Assembly (NCBI RefSeq): GCF_010729895.1
Contig: NZ_AP022612.1
Location: 4,774,001-4,838,000, forward strand
From: Mycolicibacterium confluentis
GTDB taxonomy: Bacteria; Actinomycetota; Actinomycetes; Mycobacteriales; Mycobacteriaceae
Length of the DNA: 64,000 nucleotides
Direction of reading: 5' to 3'
A program made the position numbers and the translations under genes. Positions 51,716 through 60,294 of the stretch are shown piece after piece (within the stretch, counting starts at the first letter, position 1; the number at the start of each line of letters is the position of its first letter). The notes beneath the pieces were generated by a model, which saw only the letters and a program-made list of their open reading frames with translations, searched no databases and was not told the DNA's origin.

Positions 51716-52193
51716 AGAGGACGACCGACACCGCCCAGACGATCGCAGAAAGCAGGGCGCCGGTGAACTCCACACCCACCGACAAGGCCACGCCCTTGAG
51801 CGCGTGCACCGTCGAGACCCAGGCCCTCCGGGTGTCCTGACGCGAAGCCAATTCTGAGACAAAGACTCCCAGCACGAAGCCGATCAGCAGGCCGATCACC
51901 GGGATCACGAAGAATCCGATGACGCCGCACACCGCGCCGATCACCAGGATCGACGTGCGCACCTGCGCCTCCCGCATGCGCCGGACGGGCCAGGTGTACT
52001 TGATCACCTCGGAGGCGATGAACAGCGCCGCGCAGATGCCGAGCGTGACCCATGCCGCGGTGGTCTGCTCGACGATCGCCCACACGATGATCGCCCCGAT
52101 CACCAGCAGGCCCCCGGGCAGGATCGGAATGATGATGCCAGCCAGGCCGACAGCGATCGCCAGGGCGACCAGGGTGATCCCGAGCGTGCTCAT
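51711..52193 (-). CDS. DUF456 domain membrane protein
   Basis: 160 aa with five predicted helices. The opening LGITLVALAIAVGLAGIIIPILPGG and the later PVIGLLIGFVLGVFVSEL (both given in part) carry the Gly/Pro-rich pattern of DUF456, a small membrane family of unknown function. The stop codon is part of the copy-2 palindrome. The start at 52193 is directly next to the stop of the quinone oxidoreductase gene (52194), so the two are probably one transcript. Confidence 0.82.
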   Translation of the reverse strand: MSTLGITLVALAIAVGLAGIIIPILPGGLLVIGAIIVWAIVEQTTAAWVTLGICAALFIASEVIKYTWPVRRMREAQVRTSILVIGAVCGVIGFFVIPVIGLLIGFVLGVFVSELASRQDTRRAWVSTVHALKGVALSVGVEFTGALLSAIVWAVSVVLW

Positions 52194-53159
52194 CTACGGC
52201 TCGAGGACGAGCTTGCCGTAGACCCCGCCGTCGTCGAGGGCCTGCAGCGCTGCGGCGGCCTCGGACAGCGGGTATCGCACGGGCGGAGGGGGTTTGAGGC
52301 CCGCAGCCACCAAGCCCGCAAGACCTGAGGCGACCTCCCCGGCGGTCTCGGGATGGCGCCTGATGTATTCGCCGTAACCCACGCCGAGCACACCGACGTT
52401 GCGCAGCAGCAGACGGTTGACCTTGACGGTCGGGATGCCGCCCGCGGCGAACCCGATCACCAGCAGGCGCCCGTCGGTGGCCATGGTGCGGATCGCGTCG
52501 TCGAACGGTTCGCCACCCACCGGGTCGACCACGACGTCGACGCCGCGACCGTCCGTGGCGTCCATGACGGCCTTGGCCCATCCGTCGGCGAGCGGGATCA
52601 CGGCGTCGGGGCCCAGGGACTCGACGAACTCGACAGCGGCGGTGCGGTGCACCACCGCGATGACCTTCGCGCCCATCGCCTTGGCGATCTGGATGGCCGC
52701 GGTGCCCACTCCCCCGGCCGAACCGAGGACCAGCACCGTCTCACCAGCCTGCAGCGCAGCGCGCCGGGTGTAGGCGAAGTACATGGTGTTGTAGTTGACC
52801 AGCAGCGAAACCGCCTCGGCGTCATCGAGTTCGGCCGGGCTCGGCGTCACCGCGGTCACCGGGACGGCGACCTGTTCGGCGTAACCCCCGATGCCACACG
52901 AGGCCGAGACCCGGTCGCCGACAGCCAGTCCCGAGCCTTCGGGGGCCGCGGCCACCACGCCCGCGATCTCCATGCCCGGGGTGAACGGCGGCTCCAGGCG
53001 AAGCTGGTAGGCGCCCTTGGTCAACAGCAGATCGGGGTAGCACACGCCCGCGGCACGCACGTCCACCACAACGTGATCGGGCCCGGGAACGACGTCGGGC
53101 ACGTCCGTGAAGGACATGCCCGACGGTCCCGAAAGCTCCTGTACTACACAGGCTTTCAT
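52194..53159 (-). CDS. NADPH:quinone oxidoreductase family protein (Rv0149-like)
   Basis: 321 aa from ATG at 53159 (MKACVVQELSGPSGMSFTDV); the open codons above belong to the neighbouring SDR. MDR superfamily, zeta-crystallin/QOR branch: the structural-zinc loop is absent, the NADPH Rossmann turn is GSAGGVGTAAIQIAK (about 149-163), followed by the NYNTMYFAYTRRA entry helix. The reaction is one- or two-electron reduction of quinones or enones. It follows the SDR gene by seven bases. Gene order with the SDR and aldehyde dehydrogenase matches Rv0147-Rv0149 of M. tuberculosis. Confidence 0.87.
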   Translation of the reverse strand: MKACVVQELSGPSGMSFTDVPDVVPGPDHVVVDVRAAGVCYPDLLLTKGAYQLRLEPPFTPGMEIAGVVAAAPEGSGLAVGDRVSASCGIGGYAEQVAVPVTAVTPSPAELDDAEAVSLLVNYNTMYFAYTRRAALQAGETVLVLGSAGGVGTAAIQIAKAMGAKVIAVVHRTAAVEFVESLGPDAVIPLADGWAKAVMDATDGRGVDVVVDPVGGEPFDDAIRTMATDGRLLVIGFAAGGIPTVKVNRLLLRNVGVLGVGYGEYIRRHPETAGEVASGLAGLVAAGLKPPPPVRYPLSEAAAALQALDDGGVYGKLVLEP

Positions 53160-53166
53160 CGAATCA

Positions 53167-54030
53167 TCAACGCAGGTTGAACGATGCCTGCTTGGCGGCC
53201 GACAGATCGTCGATCTCCGACCAGCGCGACGCGATGTCGTCGACCGACGGCGGCGCGGTGAACGTGACACCCTCGTTCTGGAAAAGCGCGGTGCGCTGCA
53301 CCTTGCCGCCACCGACGATGAACACCGACGCGGTGTCCGGCACCTCTTCGGTGCACAGGTAGGCGACTACGGGAGCGACGTACTCCGGCGTGAGGTTCTT
53401 GAGCACCTCCGGTGGGAGGATGTCCTCGGTCATCCGCGTCGCGGCGATCGGGGCGACCGCGTTGGCCTTGATGTCGTACTTCGCGCCCTCCTGGGCCAGG
53501 GTGTTGATCAGACCGACGAGCCCGAGCTTGGCAGCGCCGTAGTTGGCCTGACCGAAGTTGCCGAACAGGCCGCTCGTGGAGGTGGCCACCACGATTCGGC
53601 CGAAGCCCTGCTCCCGGAAATGCGGCCAGGCGGCGCGCACGACGTTGTATCCGCCGTACAGGTGGACCTTGAGCACCGAATCCCAGTTGTCGTAGGTCAT
53701 CTTGTGGAACGTGCCGTCCCGCAGGATGCCCGCGTTGCTCACGATGCCGTCGATCTTGCCGAACTCGTCGAGCGCGGTCTTGACGATGTTCTCGGCGCCC
53801 GCGGACTCGGCGACGCTGTCGTAGTTGGCGACGGCGCGGCCACCGGCGGCCTTGATCTCCTCGACCACCTGATCGGCCATCGCCGACCCCGCACCGGTGC
53901 CGTCGCGAGCGCCACCGAGGTCGTTGACCACGACGGCAGCGCCCTCCTTCGCCAGCGTCAGGGCGTATTCACGCCCCAACCCGCCACCGGCGCCGGTGAC
54001 GACGACGACACGATCCTGAACTCCGGGCAT
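53167..54030 (-). CDS. Short-chain dehydrogenase, 17-beta-HSD4-like (Rv0148-like)
   Basis: 287 aa. TGAGGGLG (12-19), NAG in VSNAGILRDG, a Ser in TSTSGLFGNFG and YGAAK (Tyr, Lys of the active site). VVVNDLGGARDGTG after the second strand is typical of the hydroxyacyl-CoA dehydrogenase part of peroxisomal multifunctional enzyme type 2, so 3-hydroxyacyl-CoA oxidation is plausible. The usual hydratase domain is absent. Located between the aldehyde dehydrogenase (47-base gap) and the quinone oxidoreductase (7-base gap). Confidence 0.88.
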   Translation of the reverse strand: MPGVQDRVVVVTGAGGGLGREYALTLAKEGAAVVVNDLGGARDGTGAGSAMADQVVEEIKAAGGRAVANYDSVAESAGAENIVKTALDEFGKIDGIVSNAGILRDGTFHKMTYDNWDSVLKVHLYGGYNVVRAAWPHFREQGFGRIVVATSTSGLFGNFGQANYGAAKLGLVGLINTLAQEGAKYDIKANAVAPIAATRMTEDILPPEVLKNLTPEYVAPVVAYLCTEEVPDTASVFIVGGGKVQRTALFQNEGVTFTAPPSVDDIASRWSEIDDLSAAKQASFNLR

Positions 54031-54077
54031 GAGCTTCCTTTCTCGAATCCTCTACACAGCTCGGGCGGGCATCGGCC

Positions 54078-55487
54078 CTAGAAGATTCGACGGGCCAACT
54101 TCCACGCCTTCTCTGTATACGGGGGGTAGATCATGGCTGTGACGTCGGGTCGGGTCGGCTTGGTCATCACGGTCTTGCGGTGGCTGAACTCCTCGAAGCC
54201 CCACTTGCCGTGGTACGCGCCCATCCCCGATGGTCCGACGCCACCGAACGGCAGCTTCGCGGTCGCGAAATGGAACAGCAGGCTGTTGACCAGCATGCCG
54301 CCGGCGGGCACCTGCTTGACCACGCGCTCGCGGACGGCCTTCGACTTGGTGAACAGGTAGGCGGCCAGCGGTTTGGGCCGCGAGTTGACGAAAGCGATTG
54401 CCTCGTCCAGAGATTGAACGGTCACCACCGGAAGGATGGGTCCGAAGATCTCGTCGGTCATCAGCGGCTCGTCGAGCGCGGGATCGACCACGACGGTCGG
54501 GTGGATCTCGATGGCGTCGGCGTTGGACTGTCCGCCGACCACCACCTGCCCCTTCGTCGCGGACAGCGCGTTGGTCAGGCGGGCGAAGTGCCGCTCGTTG
54601 ACAATCCGCTTGCCGCCCTTGTTCTCGGCCTCGAACTTGGTGACGGCCTTTTTGAGCTCGTCGACCAGCTGATCGCGGACGCTGGCGTGGGCCAGCACGT
54701 AGTCGGGCGCGATGCAGATCTGGCCCGAGTTGATGAGCTTGGTCCAGGCGATGCGCTTGGCCGCGACCTCGACGTCGGCGTCCTGCGCCACGATGACGGG
54801 GCTCTTGCCGCCCAGTTCGAGGGTGACGGGGCTCAGGTGTGCGGCCGCGGCCTGGTAGACCTTGCGGCCGATCTCGGTGCCGCCGGTGAAGAACACGCGG
54901 TCGAAGCCCTGTTCGATGAGTTCCTGGCTGACCGCACCGTCGCCCTCGATCACGACGACGGCGTCACGGTCGAGGTAGCGCGGGACGAGTTCGGCCATCA
55001 GCGCCGACGACGCCGGGGCCACCTCGGACGGCTTGAGCACGATGGTGTTGCCCGCGGCCAGCGCGCCGACGGCCGGGCCCAGTGTGAGGGCGAACGGGAA
55101 GTTCCAGGCGCCGATGATCAGCACCGTGCCGTAGGGCTCGTACTCGACCCAACCTCGGCCCGGAAGCTGCGAGGACTCCAGCAGCTTGTACTTGCGCTTG
55201 GTCCACTTGCCGACGTTCTTGGCCGCATCCTTGGCCTCGGTGGCGGTGCTGGCGATGTCTGCCAGCCAGGCCTCGAAGGGTGAGCGGCCGAGGTCCTTGG
55301 CCAGTGCCTCGGCGATGGCGGGCTCGTTGTCCACCATGAGCTTCTCGAGGGCGAGAAGCTGCCGCTTGCGCCATTCGATGTCGCGGGTGCGGCCGGAGGC
55401 GAATGTCTTGCGAAGCCCGGCGACGACGGCCGGGATGTCGGGGGTGTCCGAGGCCTTCAGAGGCGCTTCGGAGAAGTCTGTGGTCAC
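54078..55487 (-). CDS. Aldehyde dehydrogenase (Rv0147-like)
   Basis: 469 aa from GTG at 55487 (MTTDFSEAPLKASDTPD), with AGGAAGGG nearby; upstream codons are open but lack a start signal. Class-3-like ALDH: NAD site in FTGGTEIGRKVYQ, general base Glu in LELGGKSP, nucleophile Cys in NSGQICIAPDYVL, and the C-terminal GGVGPSGMGAYHGKWGFEEFSH. Oxidises fatty or aromatic aldehydes with NAD(P). First gene of the ALDH-SDR-QOR-DUF456 run; the inverted repeat at 55539-55554 lies 52 bases upstream at a promoter-like sequence. Confidence 0.9.
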   Translation of the reverse strand: MTTDFSEAPLKASDTPDIPAVVAGLRKTFASGRTRDIEWRKRQLLALEKLMVDNEPAIAEALAKDLGRSPFEAWLADIASTATEAKDAAKNVGKWTKRKYKLLESSQLPGRGWVEYEPYGTVLIIGAWNFPFALTLGPAVGALAAGNTIVLKPSEVAPASSALMAELVPRYLDRDAVVVIEGDGAVSQELIEQGFDRVFFTGGTEIGRKVYQAAAAHLSPVTLELGGKSPVIVAQDADVEVAAKRIAWTKLINSGQICIAPDYVLAHASVRDQLVDELKKAVTKFEAENKGGKRIVNERHFARLTNALSATKGQVVVGGQSNADAIEIHPTVVVDPALDEPLMTDEIFGPILPVVTVQSLDEAIAFVNSRPKPLAAYLFTKSKAVRERVVKQVPAGGMLVNSLLFHFATAKLPFGGVGPSGMGAYHGKWGFEEFSHRKTVMTKPTRPDVTAMIYPPYTEKAWKLARRIF

Positions 55488-55538
55488 GGCGTGCCCTTCC
55501 TGGCGTTGCGGAGCCTGCAGTCCTGGGCGCCATGGTAG

Positions 55539-55554
55539 CCAACCATCCGGTTGG
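55539..55554. promoter_or_regulatory. Inverted repeat, candidate operator of the aldehyde dehydrogenase operon
   Basis: CCAACC-ATCC-GGTTGG, perfect 6-bp arms, with a TATACC -10-like hexamer nearby on the minus strand. Symmetry and spacing suit a TetR-type repressor; the TetR gene at 56681-57334 is the nearest candidate. Confidence 0.5.
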
Positions 55555-55669
55555 GCGGTATAGCGCCCAGTCCAAGGCCCGGGCAGCACACGTCGAGCGC
55601 GCGGTCAGGTACGGACTTCGGTGACGGAACCGTACCTGGCCGCACGCTCGCGGAGGGCAGGAACGAAGG

Positions 55670-56608
55670 TCAGCGCTGGGCGACGACGAAGGTCGAGAAT
55701 GCGTCGTCGTTGTCACCCGACGGCACGGTCTCCTGCCAGCGGCCGAGCCTGCGCATCTCATCGGTCGACTTCAATGCGGTCGCAGTCCAGCCGTGGGCGT
55801 TGAGCCATTCGGCGACGTCAGCACGGTTGGGATCGTCGTAGACCAGCTCGGCGATATCGACATCGGGCCGTTCGATGCCCACGGTCTCGGCCAGCTTCTC
55901 GAACCGCTCCTTCATCTGCGCACGGCGGTCCATCGACTGCTTTCCGGCGGTCTCGGCGGCGATCCGACTGCCGGGGGCACTGAGCTCACCGACGTTCTCG
56001 AACAGCCGGTCCTGAGCCTCGCCCGGCAGATACATCAGCAGACCCTCGGCCAGCCACGCCGTCGGCTGCTGCGGATCGAAGCCCGCGTCCTTGAGGGCCT
56101 TGGGCCAGTCGAAGCGCAGATCCATCGCGACCTGGATGCACTCGGCGGCGGGGGCCACGCCGTGCTCGGTCAGCCTGGCGGCCTTGTACTCGAGCACCTT
56201 GGGCTGGTCGATCTCGAAGACCCGCGTGCCCGCAGGCCACGCCAGCCGGTACGCCCGCGAGTCCAGGCCGGAGGCCAGGATCACGACCTGGCGGATGCCC
56301 GCCTCGGCAGCCTCGACGAAGAACGCGTCGAAGAAGTGCGTGCGCACCGCCTGGTAGTTGCGCATATGCCGGAAGAGGCCGGCGGCCTCGAGGTCGACGT
56401 CGGCGACCTTGGCGATGATGTCCTCCTCGAGGAGGTTCTGCCACGACAGCCCCGAGACCCCGTCGACCAGCAGCCGAGCGTAGGGATCCGAGATCAGCGG
56501 TTCGGGCAGTTCGGACTCGGCGGCACGGGCGGCGGCCACCATCACTGCGGTGCTTCCGACGCTCGAGGCGATGTCCCAGCTGTCGTCATTGGTGCGAAGA
56601 GTGCTCAT
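55670..56608 (-). CDS. SAM-dependent methyltransferase (Rv0146-like)
   Basis: 312 aa, ATG with GGGAGGA upstream. Mycobacterial class I methyltransferase of the LCMT/PPM1-related family (TIGR00027 type): start [51 protein letters not shown] (SAM-binding), [13 protein letters not shown] and [12 protein letters not shown]. tuberculosis has many such genes with unknown substrates, including a run near Rv0146. It lies between the TetR gene and the aldehyde dehydrogenase, separated from the latter by 180 bases. Confidence 0.9.
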   Translation of the reverse strand: MSTLRTNDDSWDIASSVGSTAVMVAAARAAESELPEPLISDPYARLLVDGVSGLSWQNLLEEDIIAKVADVDLEAAGLFRHMRNYQAVRTHFFDAFFVEAAEAGIRQVVILASGLDSRAYRLAWPAGTRVFEIDQPKVLEYKAARLTEHGVAPAAECIQVAMDLRFDWPKALKDAGFDPQQPTAWLAEGLLMYLPGEAQDRLFENVGELSAPGSRIAAETAGKQSMDRRAQMKERFEKLAETVGIERPDVDIAELVYDDPNRADVAEWLNAHGWTATALKSTDEMRRLGRWQETVPSGDNDDAFSTFVVAQR

Positions 56609-56638
56609 GAATCCTCCCAGAGTTCATCAGCCAGCCTA

Positions 56639-56653
56639 CCTAATAAACTTAGG
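56639..56653. promoter_or_regulatory. Inverted repeat upstream of the methyltransferase
   Basis: CCTAA-TAAAC-TTAGG, perfect 5-bp arms, 31 bases before the methyltransferase ATG and between it and the TetR stop. Superficially iron-box-like but does not fit the 19-bp IdeR consensus. Confidence 0.3.
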
Positions 56654-56680
56654 CAAACTATCCGATGCCCCGGAGGAGCG

Positions 56681-57334
56681 TCACTCGGCGACCGTCGGGT
56701 CGGTCCGCAGCTGCCACAACCGCTGCTCGAGCAGCAGCGACAGCTGCTCGGTGATGCTCTCGAGTTCCTCGTGGCCGCCGACGAAGCCAGCATAGAAACC
56801 CATGCCCCACAGGACTGCCACCAGCATCTCGACCACTGCGTCGACGTCGGTCTCCACGGTCAGTTCGCCGGAGGAGATCGCCTCTTCGACGGCCCACTTC
56901 ACGAACTGACGTGAACTCTCCAGCGCGTCGTTCTGGCTCAGCTTCAACTCCGGATGGCGCTGCGACTCGAGCACGGCCGTGACGAGGAACGCCGCAGCCG
57001 AGCGATCATCGGAGTCGGCCGCCACGGCGGCGGCGATGAACGCCTGTAGCCTGCCGACCAGAGACGTGGCTGCCTGCGCCCGCTCGCTGCCCGCGGCGAC
57101 AACACCTTTGTTGGTGAGCTCAAGGACTTCACCGAACAGAATCCGTTTGCTGGCAAAGTAATGGTTGATCGCGGGGCGCGTCAGATCGGCGCGGATCGCG
57201 ATTGCCTGAAAGGTTGCAGCGTCGTAACCCAATTCGCTGAAAACCTCGCGAGCGGCTCGCAAGATGCGCTCACGCGTCTCCGCAGCCTTCGCTGCTGGGG
57301 GGCGGCCTGGGCCTCGACTGGCGGTATGCGGCAC
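56681..57334 (-). CDS. TetR-family regulator (Rv0144-like)
   Basis: 217 aa from GTG at 57334 (MPHTASRGPGRPPAAKAAET); TTG at 57340 is an alternative and no ribosome binding site is visible, so translation may be leaderless. RGPGRPPAAK is an AT-hook-like arm often seen before TetR domains. The HTH spans about 18-62 with LGYDAATFQAIAIRADLTRPAINHYFASK. The C-terminal half is helical. It is upstream of the methyltransferase and, by M. tuberculosis order, corresponds to Rv0144. A palindrome overlapping its start (57330-57348) suggests autoregulation. Confidence 0.84.
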   Translation of the reverse strand: MPHTASRGPGRPPAAKAAETRERILRAAREVFSELGYDAATFQAIAIRADLTRPAINHYFASKRILFGEVLELTNKGVVAAGSERAQAATSLVGRLQAFIAAAVAADSDDRSAAAFLVTAVLESQRHPELKLSQNDALESSRQFVKWAVEEAISSGELTVETDVDAVVEMLVAVLWGMGFYAGFVGGHEELESITEQLSLLLEQRLWQLRTDPTVAE

Positions 57335-57348
57335 AGTCAAATTGTGCC
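57330..57348. promoter_or_regulatory. Inverted repeat over the TetR start codon
   Basis: GGCACA (57330-57335) and TGTGCC (57343-57348) flank seven bases and overlap the GTG start at 57334. Such placement is typical of self-repressing regulators with leaderless mRNA. Confidence 0.4.
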
Positions 57349-57479
57349 ATAACTCACCGTCGGCGAATTTCGGGATTTCCGCGAGACCGACAACCCTACG
57401 AATCCGTCTGCCGTCGTCCTGCAGGCCGACAATTTCGGCAACGACTGTCGGATTTGCCGACTGATTCGGTACTCGGCGT

Positions 57480-57496
57480 CGGCCACTGAGTGGCCG
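57480..57496. repeat. Palindrome in the divergent TetR-TetR region
   Basis: CGGCCACT-G-AGTGGCCG, perfect 8-bp arms, about 145 bases from the minus-strand TetR and 105 from the plus-strand TetR. Could be an operator for either. Confidence 0.35.
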
Positions 57497-57582
57497 AATT
57501 CGCTGACGCATCTGTGCCCCAGGGCCGTATTCGGGCTCTCGCCGGGTCCGACATGGCAGCGTGCGTGTACTGGTGAGCATTT

Positions 57583-57598
57583 GCGAACTATCGTTCGA
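57583..57598. promoter_or_regulatory. SOS-box-like inverted repeat before the TetR-FUSC unit
   Basis: GCGAAC-TATC-GTTCGA differs from the mycobacterial LexA consensus TCGAAC-N4-GTTCGA only in the first base. It ends two bases before the ATG at 57601, the same geometry as the box at 483-498. It may equally be the operator of the TetR protein it precedes. Confidence 0.45.
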
Positions 57599-57600
57599 GG

Positions 57601-58161
57601 ATGGCTACCGTCGTTTCACGGGAGGCGTACTTCCAAACGGGACTCGACGTGCTGGCCGACCAAGGCTATGGGGGTTTGAAGCTGGCCGAAGTGTGTGGCC
57701 GGCTGGGGGTGACTACGGGGTCCTTCTACCACTATTTCGCGAGCTGGTCGGCCTTCACGACCGAGTTGGTTGAGCACTGGCAGAACGACCTCACCGGTCA
57801 GCGGATCACCACGCTGCAGGAAGAACCCGACCCCCGAAGACGGATCGACCGCGTCGTGGCGATCGGTCTGGCCCTGCCGCACAGCGCCGAGGCCGCGATC
57901 CGCACGTGGAGTTCGATCGACCCGAAGGTGCGCACGCTGCAGGAGCACGTGGACCGCGAGCGCTTCGAGGTCATCAGGCAGGCGGCCATCGAAATCCTCG
58001 GCCACCCGCGGCAGGCGGAACTGTTCGCGAAGTCGATGGTCTACATCCTGGTGGGCTACGAGCAGTCGACCCTGCCGCCGGACACCCACGGCCTGGCCTG
58101 GATCAGTGCACAACTGCTCGACGCCTTGGACGACGGTCGATTCTCGACACTGCCGGACTGA
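57601..58161 (+). CDS. TetR-family regulator paired with FUSC transporter
   Basis: 186 aa. HTH near the N-terminus: LDVLADQGYGGLKLAEVCGR and LGVTTGSFYHYFASWSAF, with the TetR recognition helix. The C-terminal domain is short and helical, with a VYILVGYEQSTLPP segment. It starts right after the SOS-like repeat and lies 12 bases upstream of the FUSC gene, so it likely controls that transporter. The start ATG has GAGG directly in front, too close for a normal ribosome binding site; leaderless translation is likely. Confidence 0.85.
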   Translation: MATVVSREAYFQTGLDVLADQGYGGLKLAEVCGRLGVTTGSFYHYFASWSAFTTELVEHWQNDLTGQRITTLQEEPDPRRRIDRVVAIGLALPHSAEAAIRTWSSIDPKVRTLQEHVDRERFEVIRQAAIEILGHPRQAELFAKSMVYILVGYEQSTLPPDTHGLAWISAQLLDALDDGRFSTLPD

Positions 58162-58173
58162 CGGCCGCGCTCC

Positions 58174-60294
58174 ATGCGGGTTCCGACACCACGGCGCCTG
58201 CTCGAGCGTGTCAACGATCGTGACCCGGAACTCGACGCGCTGCGCCGCGCCGCACGGGCCGGGCTGGTCATCCCCGTCTCGGCGGCCACCGGCTTCGCGG
58301 CCGGCGGCGACCAGACCCCGCTGTTCGCGATCTTCGGATCCATCGCACTGCTGATCGCGGCCGACTTCCCCGGCAACCGGTACGGACGGGCCACCGCATA
58401 CGCGGGCCTCGCGGTGCTCGGCGCGGTCCTCATCACGCTCGGCACGCTGATCTCGCCGCACGCCTGGCTCGCGGTGCTGACAATGCTCATCCTGGGTGTG
58501 CTCGTGACCTTGGCCGGGGTGCTCAGCAGCGCGATCGCCGCGGGCCAGCGCGCCACCCTGATGACGTTCGTGCTCCCGGTGTGCACGCCGCCCGGCCCCA
58601 TCGACGAGAGACTGCTCGGCTGGCTCATCGCCGTGGCGGTGTGCGTACCCGCATCGTTGTTACTCCTGCCGCCACGACACTTCGACGATCTGCGCCGCTA
58701 CGCGGCCGAGGTGTGCGCGACGGTGGCGGCGCGACTGGAGGGCCGGGCCACGGACCGCGACGTCAACGCCGCGATGAATGCCCTCTACGCCCATTACCTC
58801 GACAGCGACTACCGCCCGGTGGGCTTGACCGCGGGCAGTCGCGCGCTGGTCCGCGTGGTCGACGACCTCGGATGGTTGAGCGACCGGGTGCACTCCGAGA
58901 CCGCGGCCGACCTCGGGGTGATGGCCGCCCCCTCGGTGCGCGTGCTGCACGCCAGTGCTCGACTCCTCCGGATCACGCGCGTGGCCGATCGGGCCGCGAG
59001 CCGGGCGGAACTCGACGACGCGCTGGCCGAGTTGCGCGCCGTGGCCCGGGGTCGGTACCGCGAGGACCTGCGCGAAATTCTGCGCGAGTCCGACGATGCC
59101 GCGGCCGTGACTGCGGGGGCGCGACTGCTGGGGCGCCGCGCATTCGGCGCAACGGTCGGGGTGACGGGCCGGGTGATCGCCGCCGCAGCGGCCGCGGACG
59201 CCCGTCCCGTCCTCATGCGCGTGCTCGGCCGCCAGCTTCCCGAGACCGGCGCCGCGGACCGCGTGCTGTCGGAGACACAGGCGATGACGACGATCCCGTC
59301 CGGATACGTGGCGACGCGGGCCGTGGTGGCCCGAAACAGCCTGCGCACGGGCCTTGGCCTGGCGGCGGCCGTCGCGACAACGCACATATTCCCTGTGCAG
59401 CATGGCTTCTGGGTGGTGCTCGCCGCGCTGTCGGTGTTGCGCAGCAGCGCGCTGACGACGGGCACCAAGGTCATGCGCGCGGTGTTGGGCACCCTGATCG
59501 GGTTCGTGATCGGCGCCCTGCTCATCGAACTTCTCGGCGTGGATCCCGTGGTGCTGTGGGTGGTGCTCCCGATGGCGGCGTTCATCGCGGCCTACGTGCC
59601 GGAAGTCGGGTCGTTCGCTGCCGGGCAGGCCGCATTCACCATGCTGGTGCTCATCGTCTTCAACCTGATCCACCCCACGGGCTGGCAGGTGGGCCTGGTA
59701 CGCATCGAGGACATCGTCGTCGGCGGCGTGGTGGGTCTGATGGTGTCGACACTGCTGTGGCCGCGCGGAACCAGTCGGGCCGTCTCCGCCGCCATCGACG
59801 CGGCGTACACCGTGGGCACGCGCTACCTGCGCACCGCGGTCACCCGTGTCACCCATGACACCTCGGCGGCTGCGGTCGGAGTCCTGAGCCACCAGGCGTT
59901 AACCGCCTCGCGCACCGTGGACAGCGCTGTGCGGCAGTATCTTTCCGACAGCGGCGGGCCGGCCGACGACCGTGCCCCGGTCATCCGGCGCGCCACCCGC
60001 GCGATCCGGCTGCGGGCCGCGGCCGACCTGATCACCGACATCCCCACACCCCCATCGCCCGGTTCCTATCCGCGGACCCGGGAGGTGCTGGATACGCACA
60101 CCGCGCTGGTCGCCGACCGGATGTCGGGCCTCTCGGACCAGCCCCTGCCGGTCACAGCCCTCGTCCACGATTTCGTCACCGCACTGCGCGCCGAGTCGAC
60201 GCAGGCGGCCCAGCCGGTCGCGGATGCGCTGCCACTTGTGACGGTGGCAGCCAACATCGGCGAACTGGAACTGCTGTACCCCGCGCCGAGATGA
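58174..60294 (+). CDS. FUSC-family membrane protein (aromatic acid/fusaric acid efflux type)
   Basis: 706 aa. Two membrane blocks (about 25-165 and 385-530) of several helices each, each followed by a soluble helical domain; this duplicated layout is that of the FUSC/YccS family. Visible family-like segments are TPLFAIFGSIALLIAADFPG and HGFWVVLAALSVLRSSALTTGT with the following GTLIGFVIGALL. Homologues export fusaric acid or aromatic acids, or are of unknown function. Co-transcribed with the TetR gene upstream. The stop is directly adjacent to the convergent pirin stop. Confidence 0.85.
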   Translation: MRVPTPRRLLERVNDRDPELDALRRAARAGLVIPVSAATGFAAGGDQTPLFAIFGSIALLIAADFPGNRYGRATAYAGLAVLGAVLITLGTLISPHAWLAVLTMLILGVLVTLAGVLSSAIAAGQRATLMTFVLPVCTPPGPIDERLLGWLIAVAVCVPASLLLLPPRHFDDLRRYAAEVCATVAARLEGRATDRDVNAAMNALYAHYLDSDYRPVGLTAGSRALVRVVDDLGWLSDRVHSETAADLGVMAAPSVRVLHASARLLRITRVADRAASRAELDDALAELRAVARGRYREDLREILRESDDAAAVTAGARLLGRRAFGATVGVTGRVIAAAAAADARPVLMRVLGRQLPETGAADRVLSETQAMTTIPSGYVATRAVVARNSLRTGLGLAAAVATTHIFPVQHGFWVVLAALSVLRSSALTTGTKVMRAVLGTLIGFVIGALLIELLGVDPVVLWVVLPMAAFIAAYVPEVGSFAAGQAAFTMLVLIVFNLIHPTGWQVGLVRIEDIVVGGVVGLMVSTLLWPRGTSRAVSAAIDAAYTVGTRYLRTAVTRVTHDTSAAAVGVLSHQALTASRTVDSAVRQYLSDSGGPADDRAPVIRRATRAIRLRAAADLITDIPTPPSPGSYPRTREVLDTHTALVADRMSGLSDQPLPVTALVHDFVTALRAESTQAAQPVADALPLVTVAANIGELELLYPAPR

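Noticed and set aside
56630..56653. Possible iron (IdeR) box before the methyltransferase
   Set aside because: TTAGGT-AGGCT is present in part, but the 19-bp consensus with its second half is not.
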